Positions 36,203 through 45,274 of a DNA stretch of 64,000 nt are shown in pieces. The stretch spans positions 2,587,001 to 2,651,000 of the forward strand of contig NZ_CP061177.1 of assembly GCF_017355405.1 (NCBI RefSeq). Direction: 5' to 3'. A model generated the notes under the pieces. The model had not been told where the DNA came from. It made no database searches and saw nothing but the letters and a program-made list of their open reading frames with translations. The DNA is from Roseomonas haemaphysalidis (lineage in GTDB: Bacteria; Pseudomonadota; Alphaproteobacteria; Acetobacterales; Acetobacteraceae). Numbering within the stretch: position 1 is the stretch's first letter; each line of letters begins with the position of its first letter. Position numbers and translations under genes: made by a program.

Positions 36203-36760
36203 CTAGCCCGGCAGGCTTCGCAGTGCCGCCAGAAGACGCGCGGCGCCCTCCTCGGGCGTCGTGTCGTTGGGCACCTCCACCACGTCCACGCCGGGCGGCA
36301 GCGCCACGGAGCGGGCCAGGCGCGCCGCGATGTCCTCGGCGCTTTCCCGCCCACGGCCGGCCAGCCGCGCAGCCAGGATGGCGGCGGGCGCGGTGATGCT
36401 GATGACCTTCAACGGGAAGTGCTCGTGCGCCTCCGCCAGCACGCCGCGCGACAGGTTGGCGATCACCGTCCGCCCGGCGTCCAGCTCCGACCGGATCGTG
36501 GCCGGTATGCCGTAGTGCAGGCCATGCGCGAACCAGTGCATCGCGAAGCTCCCCGCGTCACGGGCCTGCAGGAACTCCGCTTCCGTCATCGGCACATGGT
36601 CTTCCGCGCCACCCTGCCCGGCCGGCTCCGCCGGGCGCGTGATCGCGCGGCGCACGAACACGAAGCGCGCATCGTCGCGCAGCGCGTGTCGTACGCCCGC
36701 CAGCAAGGTGTCCTTGCCGGCGCCCGAAGGCCCCACCACCGTCACCAGCCAGCCCGACAT
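36203..36760 (-). CDS. phnN: ribose 1,5-bisphosphate phosphokinase
   Basis: 185 residues. Phosphorylates ribose 1,5-bisphosphate to PRPP, the last C-P lyase step. Walker A GPSGAGKDT, then RFVFVRRAITRPAEPAGQGGAEDHVPM and FAMHWFAHGLHYGIP, as in PhnN. GGAGGG lies before ATG 36760. It faces the phn operon (stops 10 bp apart) and starts divergently from the gamma-glutamyltransferase gene, so it is not in the phnG transcript. Confidence 0.93.
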   Translation of the reverse strand: MSGWLVTVVGPSGAGKDTLLAGVRHALRDDARFVFVRRAITRPAEPAGQGGAEDHVPMTEAEFLQARDAGSFAMHWFAHGLHYGIPATIRSELDAGRTVIANLSRGVLAEAHEHFPLKVISITAPAAILAARLAGRGRESAEDIAARLARSVALPPGVDVVEVPNDTTPEEGAARLLAALRSLPG

Positions 36761-36857
36761 CACGTCCCTCCGATTGACCCCGTGCTTTTCCGCGCGCAGA
36801 GGACAGGACGCAAGCAGCAGGGCGCGCAAAAAGGCCGCCCCACGTGGGAGCCATGAG

Positions 36858-38642
36858 ATGTTCACAACCCGCCCCGAGATCGCCGGCACCTTCGGCGTGG
36901 TCGGCAGCACCCACTGGATCGCCAGCCAGGTGGCGATGGCGGTACTGGAGCGCGGCGGCAATGCCTTCGACGCCGCCGCCGCCGCAGGCTTCACGCTGCA
37001 GGTGGCCGAGCCGCACCTGAACGGGCCGCTGGGCGACTGCCCCATCATCATCCACGACGCGAAAGCCGGCACGCAGCACGTGATCTGCGGCCAGGGCGTG
37101 GCGCCCGCCGGCCTGACGGTCGGCAAGGTGAAGGATGAGCTGGGGCTCGACCTGATCCCCGGCACGGGGCTGCTGGCCGCCATGGTGCCCGGCGCTTTCG
37201 ATGCCTGGGCGACCATGCTGCGTGACTGGGGCACCTGGGCGCTGGCCGACGTGCTGGAATTCGCCATCGGCTATGCCGAGCGCGGCATCCACTACGTGCC
37301 GCGCATCTGCGCCACCATCCAGACCGTGAAGCCACTGTTCGAGAACGAATGGAAGACCTCCGCCGCCCTGTGGCTGCGCGACGGCGGCCCCAGGCCCGGC
37401 GCGCTGTGGTCGAACCCGGCGCTGGGCGCCACCTATGCGCGCGTGCTGCGAGAGGCCGCCGCCGCCGGGGGTGACCGCGTGGCGCAGATCGATGCCGCCC
37501 GCCGCACCTGGTACGAGGGCTTCGTGGCCGAGGCGATCGACCGCTTCTGCCGGGACAACGAGGTGCTGGACGCATCCGGCCGCCGGCACAGGGGCGTGCT
37601 GACGGGCGACGACATGGCCCGCTGGCGGGCGCCTGTGGAAAAGCCGCTGTCCTTCGATTATCGCGGCACCACCATCCTGAAGTGCGGCCCCTGGAGCCAG
37701 GGCCCGGCGATGCTGCAGACCATGGCGGTGCTGGCCGGCTTTGATGTCGGCGCCATGGACACGATGGGCGAGGAGTTCGTCCACCACGTGATCGAGGCGA
37801 TGAAGCTCGGTTTCGCCGACCGCGAGGCCTTCTACGGCGACCCCGACTTCGTGGACGTGCCGATGGATGTGCTGCTGTCCGAGCCATACAACGCCGAGCG
37901 GCGCAAGCTGATCGGCCGCGAGGCCTCCCTGGAGCTGCGCCCCGGCACGGTACCCGGCCGCGCGACCCCCTGGGTGGACCACGATGCCGAGCGGCGACTG
38001 TCCATGCTGGGCGCCGCCGGCGCCGGCGAGCCGACCGTGTCGCGTCTCGGCGTTTCGGGCGCCGACACCTGCCATGTCGATGTCATTGACCGCTGGGGCA
38101 ACATGGTGTCCGCCACGCCATCGGGTGGCTGGCTGCAATCCTCGCCCGCCATTCCCGAGCTCGGCTTCGCGCTCGGCACCCGTGGCCAGATGTTCTGGCT
38201 GGACGAGTCGCTGCCCAACGGCCTGAAGCCCGGCAAGCGCCCGCGCACCACGCTGTCCCCCGGCATGGCGCTGCGCGATGGCAAGCCCTGGATGGCCTTC
38301 GGCACCCCCGGCGGCGAGCAGCAGGACCAGTGGCAGCCTATCATGCTGTGCCGCATGCTGGACCACGGGCTGAACATCCAGCAGGCGATCGACGCCCCCG
38401 CCTTCCACAGCGAGCACTGGCCGTCCTCCTTCTGGCCGCGCATGGCCCGGCCGGGCAAGGCGGTGCTGGAAGGCCGGCTGGGGCAGGATGTGCTCGACGC
38501 CCTGCTGGCGCGCGGCCACAAGGCGGAGCTGGGCGGCGACTGGTCGGAAGGCCGGCTTTCCGCCGCCCGGCAGGAGCCGGACGGGCAGTTCTTCGCCGGC
38601 GCCAACCCGCGCGGGATGCAGGGCTACGCGGTGGGTCGCTAG
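36858..38642 (+). CDS. gamma-glutamyltransferase family protein
   Basis: 594-residue N-terminal-nucleophile hydrolase precursor. AMAVLERGGNAFDAAAAAGF and LNGPLGDCP lead into a GGT-like large subunit; the predicted self-processing site and nucleophile is Thr404 in ADTCHVDVIDRWGNMVSATPSGGW, followed by RPRTTLSPGMALRDGKPWMAFGTPGG. The residue after the Thr is Cys instead of the usual Thr (TTH). No signal peptide, so a cytoplasmic GGT-like enzyme; substrate not known (glutathione or another gamma-glutamyl compound, or an amide as in cephalosporin acylases). GGGAG precedes ATG 36858. Confidence 0.85.
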   Translation: MFTTRPEIAGTFGVVGSTHWIASQVAMAVLERGGNAFDAAAAAGFTLQVAEPHLNGPLGDCPIIIHDAKAGTQHVICGQGVAPAGLTVGKVKDELGLDLIPGTGLLAAMVPGAFDAWATMLRDWGTWALADVLEFAIGYAERGIHYVPRICATIQTVKPLFENEWKTSAALWLRDGGPRPGALWSNPALGATYARVLREAAAAGGDRVAQIDAARRTWYEGFVAEAIDRFCRDNEVLDASGRRHRGVLTGDDMARWRAPVEKPLSFDYRGTTILKCGPWSQGPAMLQTMAVLAGFDVGAMDTMGEEFVHHVIEAMKLGFADREAFYGDPDFVDVPMDVLLSEPYNAERRKLIGREASLELRPGTVPGRATPWVDHDAERRLSMLGAAGAGEPTVSRLGVSGADTCHVDVIDRWGNMVSATPSGGWLQSSPAIPELGFALGTRGQMFWLDESLPNGLKPGKRPRTTLSPGMALRDGKPWMAFGTPGGEQQDQWQPIMLCRMLDHGLNIQQAIDAPAFHSEHWPSSFWPRMARPGKAVLEGRLGQDVLDALLARGHKAELGGDWSEGRLSAARQEPDGQFFAGANPRGMQGYAVGR

Positions 38643-39712
38643 TAGCCGGCTTCCTCGTCCTCGGCCCAGTCGCGCAGCAGGGTGAAGCCCACCGCCAGCA
38701 GCACGGGGCCGAGAAACAGGCCGAGAAAGCCGAAGGCGAAGACGCCACCCAGCGCGCCCAGGATGGTCAGCAGCAGCGGCAGGTCCGCGCCGCGGCTGAT
38801 CAGCCAGGGGCGGATGACGTTGTCCACGCTGCTGATGATGACGGCGCCATACACCAGCAGCACCACGCCCCAGACGGTCTGCCCGGTGGCGAAGAGGTAG
38901 ATCGCCGCCGGCAGCCAGACCACTGCCGCGCCAACGGGCAGCACCGACATGGCGCCCGCCAGCACGCCGAACAGCACGGGGTGCGGCACGCCGGTCACCC
39001 ACAGCCCCACCGCCGTCAGCGCACCCTGCGCCACGGCGGTACCGAGCAGCCCGTACACCACGCCGATGGTCACCGCCGCCGTCAGCTGCACTAGACGCTT
39101 GGCCTGCGGCCCGGCGATGCGCTGCGCCAGCCCTTCCATGACCCGTGCCATGGCCGGGCCATCCCGATAGAAGAAGAACGCGAGCAGGATGGCGACCACG
39201 AACTCCACCAAGCCGGACAACACCGCCAGCAGCAGCCCCAGCACGTTCTGCGCGATCATGCCGGCATAGGGCCGCAGCATGTTGGTCAGCGGCGAGATAT
39301 CCAGTTGCAGCGACGCCCAGCGGTCCTGGAGAAAGGCGCCGATCATGGGGATGGCGCCGAGCTTGTCGCCCAGCCCTGGCAGGCCCTCGCCAAAGAAGCT
39401 TTCCACGGCGCGGCGCAGGCCATCCACGTCCTCCGCCTTCATCGGCGTGGCCAGCAGGATCGGCAGGCCGACCAGCAGCATCTCCGCCGCCACCATCACC
39501 AGGGCCGCGATGGTCGGGGAAAGCCCCAGCTTTTCGCGCAGCATCCGGCACAGCGGCCAGGTGCAGTACGACAGGATGGCGGCCCACAGCAGCGCCGAGA
39601 TGAAGGGCCGCAGGATCAGCAGGCAGCCGACCAGCAGGGCGGCCAGGGCAACGAAGCCGAGCAGCCGGGCGGGCCGCAGGGAATGGTCGCCGGAGGAAGG
39701 AGGATGGCTCAT
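38639..39712 (-). CDS. AI-2E family transporter (PF01594-type permease)
   Basis: 357-residue inner-membrane protein with about eight hydrophobic segments. PFISALLWAAILSYCTWPLCRML near the N-terminus, FVVAILLAFFFYRDG, VYGLLGTAVAQGALTAVGLWVTGVP and a C-terminal LPLLLTILGALGGVFAFGFLGLFLGP block are typical. Named for the E. coli TqsA autoinducer-2 exporter, but members also move ions and other solutes, so the cargo is open. Stop codon shares a CTAG with that of the gamma-glutamyltransferase. Confidence 0.88.
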   Translation of the reverse strand: MSHPPSSGDHSLRPARLLGFVALAALLVGCLLILRPFISALLWAAILSYCTWPLCRMLREKLGLSPTIAALVMVAAEMLLVGLPILLATPMKAEDVDGLRRAVESFFGEGLPGLGDKLGAIPMIGAFLQDRWASLQLDISPLTNMLRPYAGMIAQNVLGLLLAVLSGLVEFVVAILLAFFFYRDGPAMARVMEGLAQRIAGPQAKRLVQLTAAVTIGVVYGLLGTAVAQGALTAVGLWVTGVPHPVLFGVLAGAMSVLPVGAAVVWLPAAIYLFATGQTVWGVVLLVYGAVIISSVDNVIRPWLISRGADLPLLLTILGALGGVFAFGFLGLFLGPVLLAVGFTLLRDWAEDEEAGY

Positions 39713-39842
39713 GCGCGCAGATTGCCCGAGCAGCCACGCCTCCGCCAGCGCGGCGCCGGGGTTGCTCTTCCAGGCTGGCGTTCTAGCCTAGCCGGCAATG
39801 GCGGCCCGCGGGCCAGGTGCCGCCGAACCAAGGGAGAGCCGA

Positions 39843-40622
39843 ATGCCGCGCTTCGCCGCGAACCTGTCCATGATGTTCCAGGAGATGCCGTTCCTGGATC
39901 GCTTCGCCGCCGCGCGGGCGGCCGGCTTCACCGCCGTCGAGTTCCTGTTCCCCTATGACTTCCCGGCCGCCGAGATCGCCAAGCGCCTGCAGGACAACGG
40001 GCTGCAACAGGTGTTGTTCAACGCGCCGCCCGGCGACTGGGCACAGGGCGAGCGCGGCACCGCCTGCCTGCCCGGCCGCCAGGAGGAATTCCGCGACAGC
40101 ATCAAGAAGGCGCTGGACTACGCCGCCGCCCTGTCCTGCCCCCGGCTGCACGTGATGGCGGGGCTGGCGCCCGCCGGCGTGGCGCGGGACACGCTGACGG
40201 GCACCTATGTCGCCAACCTCGCCTGGGCGGCGGAACAGGCGGCCCCGGCCGGCGTGAAGCCGGTGATCGAGCCGATCAACCACCGGGATATCCCGGGGCT
40301 GTTCCTGAACACCATGGACCAGGGTGCCGCGATCATCGCCGCGGTGGGACCGGACAGGCTGGGCCTGCAGTTCGACCTCTACCACTGCCAGGTGACGGAG
40401 GGTGACATCGTCAAGCGTGTGGAAAAGCACCTGCCGATCATCGCCCACATGCAGGTCGCCGACGTGCCGGGCCGCAACGAGCCGGGCACCGGCGAGGTCA
40501 ACTGGCCTTTCGTGTTCAGCCGCATCGACGCGCTGGGGTTCCGCGGCTGGATCGGCTGCGAATACCGCCCGGCGGGCGAAACGGTGGCCGGACTTGGCTG
40601 GTTCGCGCCCTACCGCGCCTGA
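39843..40622 (+). CDS. hyi: hydroxypyruvate / 2-oxo-tetronate isomerase
   Basis: 259-residue TIM-barrel isomerase of the Hyi/OtnI family. MPRFAANLSMMFQEMPFLDRFAAARAAGFTAVEFLFPYD at the start, QVLFNAPPGDWAQGERG, VIEPINHRDIPGLFLN (metal Glu), LQFDLYHCQ and HMQVADVPGRNEPGTGEVNW. Interconverts hydroxypyruvate and tartronate semialdehyde, or 2-oxo-tetronate phosphates' relatives. GGGAGAG lies before ATG 39843. Followed by the semialdehyde reductase gene 23 bp on, giving a glyoxylate/tetronate route to glycerate. Confidence 0.9.
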   Translation: MPRFAANLSMMFQEMPFLDRFAAARAAGFTAVEFLFPYDFPAAEIAKRLQDNGLQQVLFNAPPGDWAQGERGTACLPGRQEEFRDSIKKALDYAAALSCPRLHVMAGLAPAGVARDTLTGTYVANLAWAAEQAAPAGVKPVIEPINHRDIPGLFLNTMDQGAAIIAAVGPDRLGLQFDLYHCQVTEGDIVKRVEKHLPIIAHMQVADVPGRNEPGTGEVNWPFVFSRIDALGFRGWIGCEYRPAGETVAGLGWFAPYRA

Positions 40623-40645
40623 ATGCAAGACAAGGAAAGTACAAG

Positions 40646-41530
40646 ATGAAGATCGGATTCATCGGCCTGGGCATCATGGGCCGCCCGATGGCACTGCACC
40701 TGCGCGCGGCCGGGCACGACCTCCTGGTGCCGGAGCGCGCCAGCCTGACGGCCGAGCTGCGCGAAGCCGCGACCACCCTGCCCGACCCCGCCGCCGTCGC
40801 CGGGGCGGCGGAGGTGGTGATCCTGATGCTGCCTGACACGCCGGACGTCGAGGCCGTGCTGTTCGGACCGCGCGGGGTGGCGGAGGGGATCGGCAGCGGC
40901 AAGCTGGTGATCGACATGTCCTCGATCAGCCCTGTGGCCACCAAGGACTTCGCGGAACGGATCAACGCCCGGGGAGCGGACTACCTGGATGCGCCCGTTT
41001 CGGGCGGCGAGGTCGGTGCCAAGCAGGCGACCCTGACCATCATGGTCGGCGGCAGCCAGGCTGCCTTCGACCGGGCACAGCCTTTGTTTGCGACCATGGG
41101 CAAGAACGTGACGCTGGTGGGCGAAAACAACGGCGCCGGCCAGACCTGCAAGGTGGCCAACCAGATCATCGTCGCCCTGACGATCGAGGCGGTGGGCGAA
41201 GCGCTCGTCTTCGCCGCCAAGGCGGGTGCCGACCCCGCGAAGGTGCGGCAGGCACTGATGGGCGGGCTAGCGACCTCGCGCATCCTGGAACTGCACGGCG
41301 ACCGGATGATCAAGCGCACCTTCGATCCCGGCTTCCGTATCGCGTTGCATCAGAAGGACCTGAACCTCGCCTTGCAGACCGGGCGCGAGCTGGGGGTCGC
41401 TTTGCCGAACACGGCCATGGCCCAACAGTTATTCTCGGCCTGCGTCGCCGCCGGCGGTGGCGGCTGGGACCATTCCGGCATGGTGAAGGCATTGGAAACC
41501 TTGTCGGCGCAGAAGGTCTCGCCGGACTGA
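40646..41530 (+). CDS. glxR: 2-hydroxy-3-oxopropionate (tartronate semialdehyde) reductase
   Basis: 294-residue beta-hydroxyacid dehydrogenase. NAD(P) loop GFIGLGIMGRPMALHL, substrate motif DAPVSGGEVGA, catalytic Lys in GQTCKVANQI, and LHQKDLNLALQTGRELGVALP near the end, all as in GarR/GlxR. Reduces tartronate semialdehyde to D-glycerate. AAGGAAAG precedes the ATG; forms a unit with hyi. No glyoxylate carboligase gene is present in the window. Confidence 0.92.
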   Translation: MKIGFIGLGIMGRPMALHLRAAGHDLLVPERASLTAELREAATTLPDPAAVAGAAEVVILMLPDTPDVEAVLFGPRGVAEGIGSGKLVIDMSSISPVATKDFAERINARGADYLDAPVSGGEVGAKQATLTIMVGGSQAAFDRAQPLFATMGKNVTLVGENNGAGQTCKVANQIIVALTIEAVGEALVFAAKAGADPAKVRQALMGGLATSRILELHGDRMIKRTFDPGFRIALHQKDLNLALQTGRELGVALPNTAMAQQLFSACVAAGGGGWDHSGMVKALETLSAQKVSPD

Positions 41531-41619
41531 GTCGCAAAATACGTAGAGCTTGGCTAATTTACATCGGCGTGGATTTCACAGTTGCCAATCCGAGACGCCG
41601 GGCGCATTTTCCTGGCTCA

Positions 41620-41655
41620 GGACCGCCGCGCGAGACACGTCTCCCGTGGCGGTCC
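41620..41655. repeat. nested inverted repeat upstream of the XRE regulator
   Basis: GGACCGCC (41620-41627) pairs with GGCGGTCC (41648-41655); inside it GAGAC (41632-41636) pairs with GTCTC (41639-41643), with 4-nt arms on each side. It ends 32 bp before the regulator ATG. Candidate operator for autoregulation or terminator for the hyi-glxR unit (no T-run). Confidence 0.5.
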
Positions 41656-41687
41656 GATTGAGTTGTCTGTGATCCACAAGGGGTGTC

Positions 41688-42560
41688 ATGCGCTTCGCCG
41701 ATATCGGCCAGCAGTTGCGGGCCTACCGCCTGGAATCCGGCATGCGGGCCGAGGAGATCGCGGCGAGGCTCGGCGTCTCCCGTGCCGCGCTGTACCGGTA
41801 CGAGAAGGGCGAGGTCATCAAGCTGGACACGATCCGGCGCCTGGCCGAGTTATTGAAGATCTCGCCGCTGTCGTTGCTCGGCATCGGGGTCGAGTATTTT
41901 TCCCGCCCCCTGGCATTTCAGGAGCGTCTGCGGCAGGTCGAGGAACAGGCCGATCAGGTGCTCCAGGTGGGTGGCGCCATCTGCTACCAAGCGACCACGG
42001 AAGCCTTCGACGGCGCACTGGCCGAAGCCTGGGCTGAAGCAGCGGACCAGGCCCCGGAGCGCATCGCGGCCCGGGCGGCGGCTGATCAGGCGATGGGGCT
42101 GCTGGTGGCCCGCAAGAAGCTGCACCAGTCCCGCCGCGCCAACATCATCGCCATGCTGTCGGAGTCGGCACTGCGTCGCATGCTGGTCGATGGCGTGGCC
42201 GCCGGCGGCAGCCTGTCCGACCGCACCCGTACGCGCTGCCGCCTGGCGGCCCGGGCGGAAGCGGAAAGCATCGCCGCGCAGATGGAAAGCGTGCCGATCG
42301 GATTGCAACTCGGCCTGCTGGCATCCGAGCCGGCGGGCAACTTCCTGGTGCTGCGCGGCCGTGACCGCGCGCATGTCTGCCTCAGCCCTTTCGCGCCGGA
42401 GATGACTCCGGGGGCCGGCATCGGCGTCGGGAGTATCACGGCTGCGGATGAAGCGGTGGCCGCGCACCAGCGCGTTGCCGAGGCCGCCTGGCGGGATGCG
42501 TTGAAGGGAAGCGCGGCCGCCAGCCGCGTGCGCGACCTGATCCGCGAAACCACGCGCTAG
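41688..42560 (+). CDS. XRE-family DNA-binding regulator
   Basis: 290 residues. Helix-turn-helix of the Cro/C1 type at ~6-62 (IGQQLRAYRLESGMRAEEIAARLGVSRAALYRYEKGE ... LAELLKISPLSLLGIG). The remaining ~225 residues are mostly alpha-helical with no domain I recognise (KLHQSRRANIIAMLSESALRRML; LQLGLLASEPAGNFLVLRGRDRAHVCLSPF). AAGGGG precedes ATG 41688. The stop codon overlaps that of the convergent Pat-like gene. It may regulate the upstream hyi-glxR pair or itself; the target is not shown by the sequence. Confidence 0.82.
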   Translation: MRFADIGQQLRAYRLESGMRAEEIAARLGVSRAALYRYEKGEVIKLDTIRRLAELLKISPLSLLGIGVEYFSRPLAFQERLRQVEEQADQVLQVGGAICYQATTEAFDGALAEAWAEAADQAPERIAARAAADQAMGLLVARKKLHQSRRANIIAMLSESALRRMLVDGVAAGGSLSDRTRTRCRLAARAEAESIAAQMESVPIGLQLGLLASEPAGNFLVLRGRDRAHVCLSPFAPEMTPGAGIGVGSITAADEAVAAHQRVAEAAWRDALKGSAAASRVRDLIRETTR

Positions 42561-45226
42561 GGCGATGCCACGGGCGGGCGAAGGTTGATGTGTGCTTCCA
42601 TCACCTCGTCATCCTCGGCCGAGCGCTTCACGGAAAAGCCCAGCGAGCGCACGAAGCCCAGCATCGGCTGATTATCCGCCAGAACCTGGCCGACGACGGT
42701 GCGGATGCCCTGTGCTTCTCCCCAATGCAGCAGGCGGCGGATCATGTGGCTGGCTAACTTCTGGCCTTTCCAGCCCGGCAGCGTGACCACCGCGAATTCG
42801 CCGCTGTCGCGCCCCGGGTCGCGGATCAGCCGCGCGGTGGCGGCCAGCCGGTCCGGCTGCCCCGGGCGCTGCTCCACGGCCACCAGCGCCATTTCCCGGT
42901 CGTAGTCGATCTGCGTCATCCGCACGACCTGCTCGGGCGGTAGGGCCCGGATCTGTGAGAAGAAGCGCCAGCGGACATCCTCGGGCGTGAGCTGCGTGAA
43001 AGCCTCCGCCAGGGCCGTGGCGTCTTCCGGACGGATGGGCCGGACCATCAGGCTGCGGCCATCGCGTGCCGTCCAGCCTTGAGAAAGCTCTGCTGGATAG
43101 GGCGGGATCGCCAGCACGCCCGCCGCCCCCGCCGGGCGCAACGTGAGGGAGGCGTCCAGTGCCACGACCTCCGCGCCCCGTGCCAGGAGGGGGTTCACGA
43201 TGAGGTCGGCGATCTCCGGGAAATCGACCGCGATCTGCGACAAGCGCACCAGGCTATCCGCCAGGGCATCCAGGTCCACCTTCGCCAGATCCCGGAACCC
43301 AGCCAGCAGCCGCGCGCCCCGGGTGCGGCGGATCATCGCCAAAGCCAGCGTGCGGTTGAGCGGCGGCAGGTCGAAGGCGATGTCGTCTTCGAAGTCCGAC
43401 GTGGTGCCGCCGCGGCTGAAGCTGATCCATGGTCCGAACATGCTGTCGTCACCAAGCCGCAAGCGCAGCTCATGCCCGCGCGGCATGCCGCCGCCCGCCA
43501 TGCGCTGCACCAGCAGGCCGTGCAGCCGGATGTCGGGGTGGTGCCTGGCAGCCCGGTCCAGCATGGCCTGCGCCGCAAGCCGCACGGCCCCGGCATCCCC
43601 GAGATTCAGCGACACGCCGCCGATATCGGTTTTGCGCGGCAAGTCGGGGCTGGCGAGCTTGACGGCGACGGGGAAGCCGAGCCGGCTGGCGACCTCGGCC
43701 GCCTCCGCGGCATCGGCCGCAGCCTCGCCCGCGATCACCGGCTGACCGTAGGCGGCCAGCACGGCGAGCGCTTCCTGCTCGGTCAGGGCATGGCGCCCGC
43801 TTTGGCGCACAGCGTCGATGATGCCGCGCACGGCCGTGCGGTCGGGGACCAGCCGCAGCACATCCTGCGGCGGAAGTTCCGCCGCGGCGGCGCGGTTGCG
43901 GCGATCCATGGCGAGGTGCAGCGCGCCACGCACCGCCGCCTCCGGCGCGTTGAAGACGGCGATGCCGGCACGGCCCAGCATCTGCCGCCCCGCCTCGGCA
44001 GTGGCATGGCCGAGCCAGCCGACCAGCACCGGCGCCCCACGCGTGGCCCGGGCCGCCGCCACGATGGCGTTGGCGGCCACCATGCTGTCGGCGCCGGCCG
44101 CGGGCGCATGGATCGCCACCACCGCATCGACCTCCGGCATGGTGGCGAGGATCGCCGCCGCCTCCGCCAGGCGGTGGCTCTGGCCGGGTGGCAGGATCAA
44201 CGGATTGGATGTGCTGGCCGGCGGCAACAGAACCGCCAGGGCCTGGGCAGCCGCCGTCCCCCAGGCGGCCAGGCGGCCACCGCCGGCCACCACGGCATCG
44301 GCCGCCAGCTGAGCCGGCCCCTGCCCGTTGCTGACGATCGCGATCCGGTCCCCCGCCATGGCATCCGGCCCGGTGCGGCGGGCCGGGCGCACGCGGGCCA
44401 GCGTTTCCACGGCGGACAGCATATCCTCGAAGCCCGTCGCGCGCAGCACGCCGGCGCGCCGCAACGCCGCCTCCATCACCGCATCGGCGGTCCCGGACGC
44501 ATCCGACTGGCGGCCGCCCGGCCGCAACGCCACCACGGGGCGCGTCCGCGCCGTGGCCCGCAGGGCCGAGACGAACATCCGGCGGTTCTTGATGCGGCGG
44601 ATATCCAGCAGCACCGCGCCGGCCTGGGCATCGCGCGCCAGCCAGTCCAGGGCCAGCGCGAAGCCGATGCCCTGGTTGGTGCCAATGCCGATGATGTGGC
44701 TGAAGCCGAGGTCCTCGCCTGTCGCCCAATCCAGCACTGCCCTGGCCATCGCCGCCGACTGGCACAGCAAGGCCAGCTTGCCCGCCTTGGGCGGCAGATG
44801 CGCGAGGCTGGCGTTCAAACCCACCGTCGGCAGGCACAAGCCGAAGCTATGGGCCCCGAAGACACGGATGCCGGTCGCCTCGCACAGGGCGACAAGGTCG
44901 GGCGCGGCCACCGGCACGACGACGGCAAAGCACCCCTTGGCCGCCAGCGCCGCCATTGCCTGGCCCTGTGCCTCCGGCGGCAAGCACAACACGGCCAGGT
45001 CGGGCGACACCGGGAGATCTTCGATGGCACCAAAACATTCGAAGCCATCTGCTGCCACGCCGACGGCGAACAACCGCCCCTGGAACCCCCCGGCGGCCAG
45101 ATTGCCGAGGATGATGGCGGTTTCCGGCAGCGCCGCATCGCCCACCAGCACCACGGCGCCGGGGCGAAACAGCGCTTCCGGCCGAAAGCCGGTTTGAGCA
45201 CGGGCAAGCGGGATGGGCAGGTTCAT
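42557..45226 (-). CDS. Pat-type acyl-CoA synthetase/GNAT fusion (protein lysine acetyltransferase)
   Basis: 889 residues. Domain order: CoA-binding (~15-130), succinyl-CoA synthetase-like (~150-460), ATP-grasp-like (~490-700, FPVAVKLASPDLPRKTDIGGV), then a C-terminal GNAT acetyltransferase (~720-880; RPIRPEDATALAEAF, TLPGWKGQKLASHMIRRLL, VLADNQPMLGFVRSLGF). Same architecture as E. coli PatZ/YfiQ and Salmonella Pat, which acetylate and inactivate acetyl-CoA synthetase. In the loop that carries the phosphohistidine in true synthetases I see ASGTADAVMEAAL and no His, suggesting a non-catalytic synthetase part. GGTGGA precedes ATG 45226. Confidence 0.88.
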   Translation of the reverse strand: MNLPIPLARAQTGFRPEALFRPGAVVLVGDAALPETAIILGNLAAGGFQGRLFAVGVAADGFECFGAIEDLPVSPDLAVLCLPPEAQGQAMAALAAKGCFAVVVPVAAPDLVALCEATGIRVFGAHSFGLCLPTVGLNASLAHLPPKAGKLALLCQSAAMARAVLDWATGEDLGFSHIIGIGTNQGIGFALALDWLARDAQAGAVLLDIRRIKNRRMFVSALRATARTRPVVALRPGGRQSDASGTADAVMEAALRRAGVLRATGFEDMLSAVETLARVRPARRTGPDAMAGDRIAIVSNGQGPAQLAADAVVAGGGRLAAWGTAAAQALAVLLPPASTSNPLILPPGQSHRLAEAAAILATMPEVDAVVAIHAPAAGADSMVAANAIVAAARATRGAPVLVGWLGHATAEAGRQMLGRAGIAVFNAPEAAVRGALHLAMDRRNRAAAAELPPQDVLRLVPDRTAVRGIIDAVRQSGRHALTEQEALAVLAAYGQPVIAGEAAADAAEAAEVASRLGFPVAVKLASPDLPRKTDIGGVSLNLGDAGAVRLAAQAMLDRAARHHPDIRLHGLLVQRMAGGGMPRGHELRLRLGDDSMFGPWISFSRGGTTSDFEDDIAFDLPPLNRTLALAMIRRTRGARLLAGFRDLAKVDLDALADSLVRLSQIAVDFPEIADLIVNPLLARGAEVVALDASLTLRPAGAAGVLAIPPYPAELSQGWTARDGRSLMVRPIRPEDATALAEAFTQLTPEDVRWRFFSQIRALPPEQVVRMTQIDYDREMALVAVEQRPGQPDRLAATARLIRDPGRDSGEFAVVTLPGWKGQKLASHMIRRLLHWGEAQGIRTVVGQVLADNQPMLGFVRSLGFSVKRSAEDDEVMEAHINLRPPVASP

Positions 45227-45274
45227 GGATATCCACCATGCGCGCGCCCTGCCCGGCCCTGCAACCGCCCCTGG

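Noticed and set aside
36558..39737. Very long open frame on the minus strand across the gamma-glutamyltransferase and AI-2E genes
   Set aside because: It is antisense to well-supported genes, is full of Arg/Gly/Ala/Pro without domain patterns, and arises from high GC at third positions.
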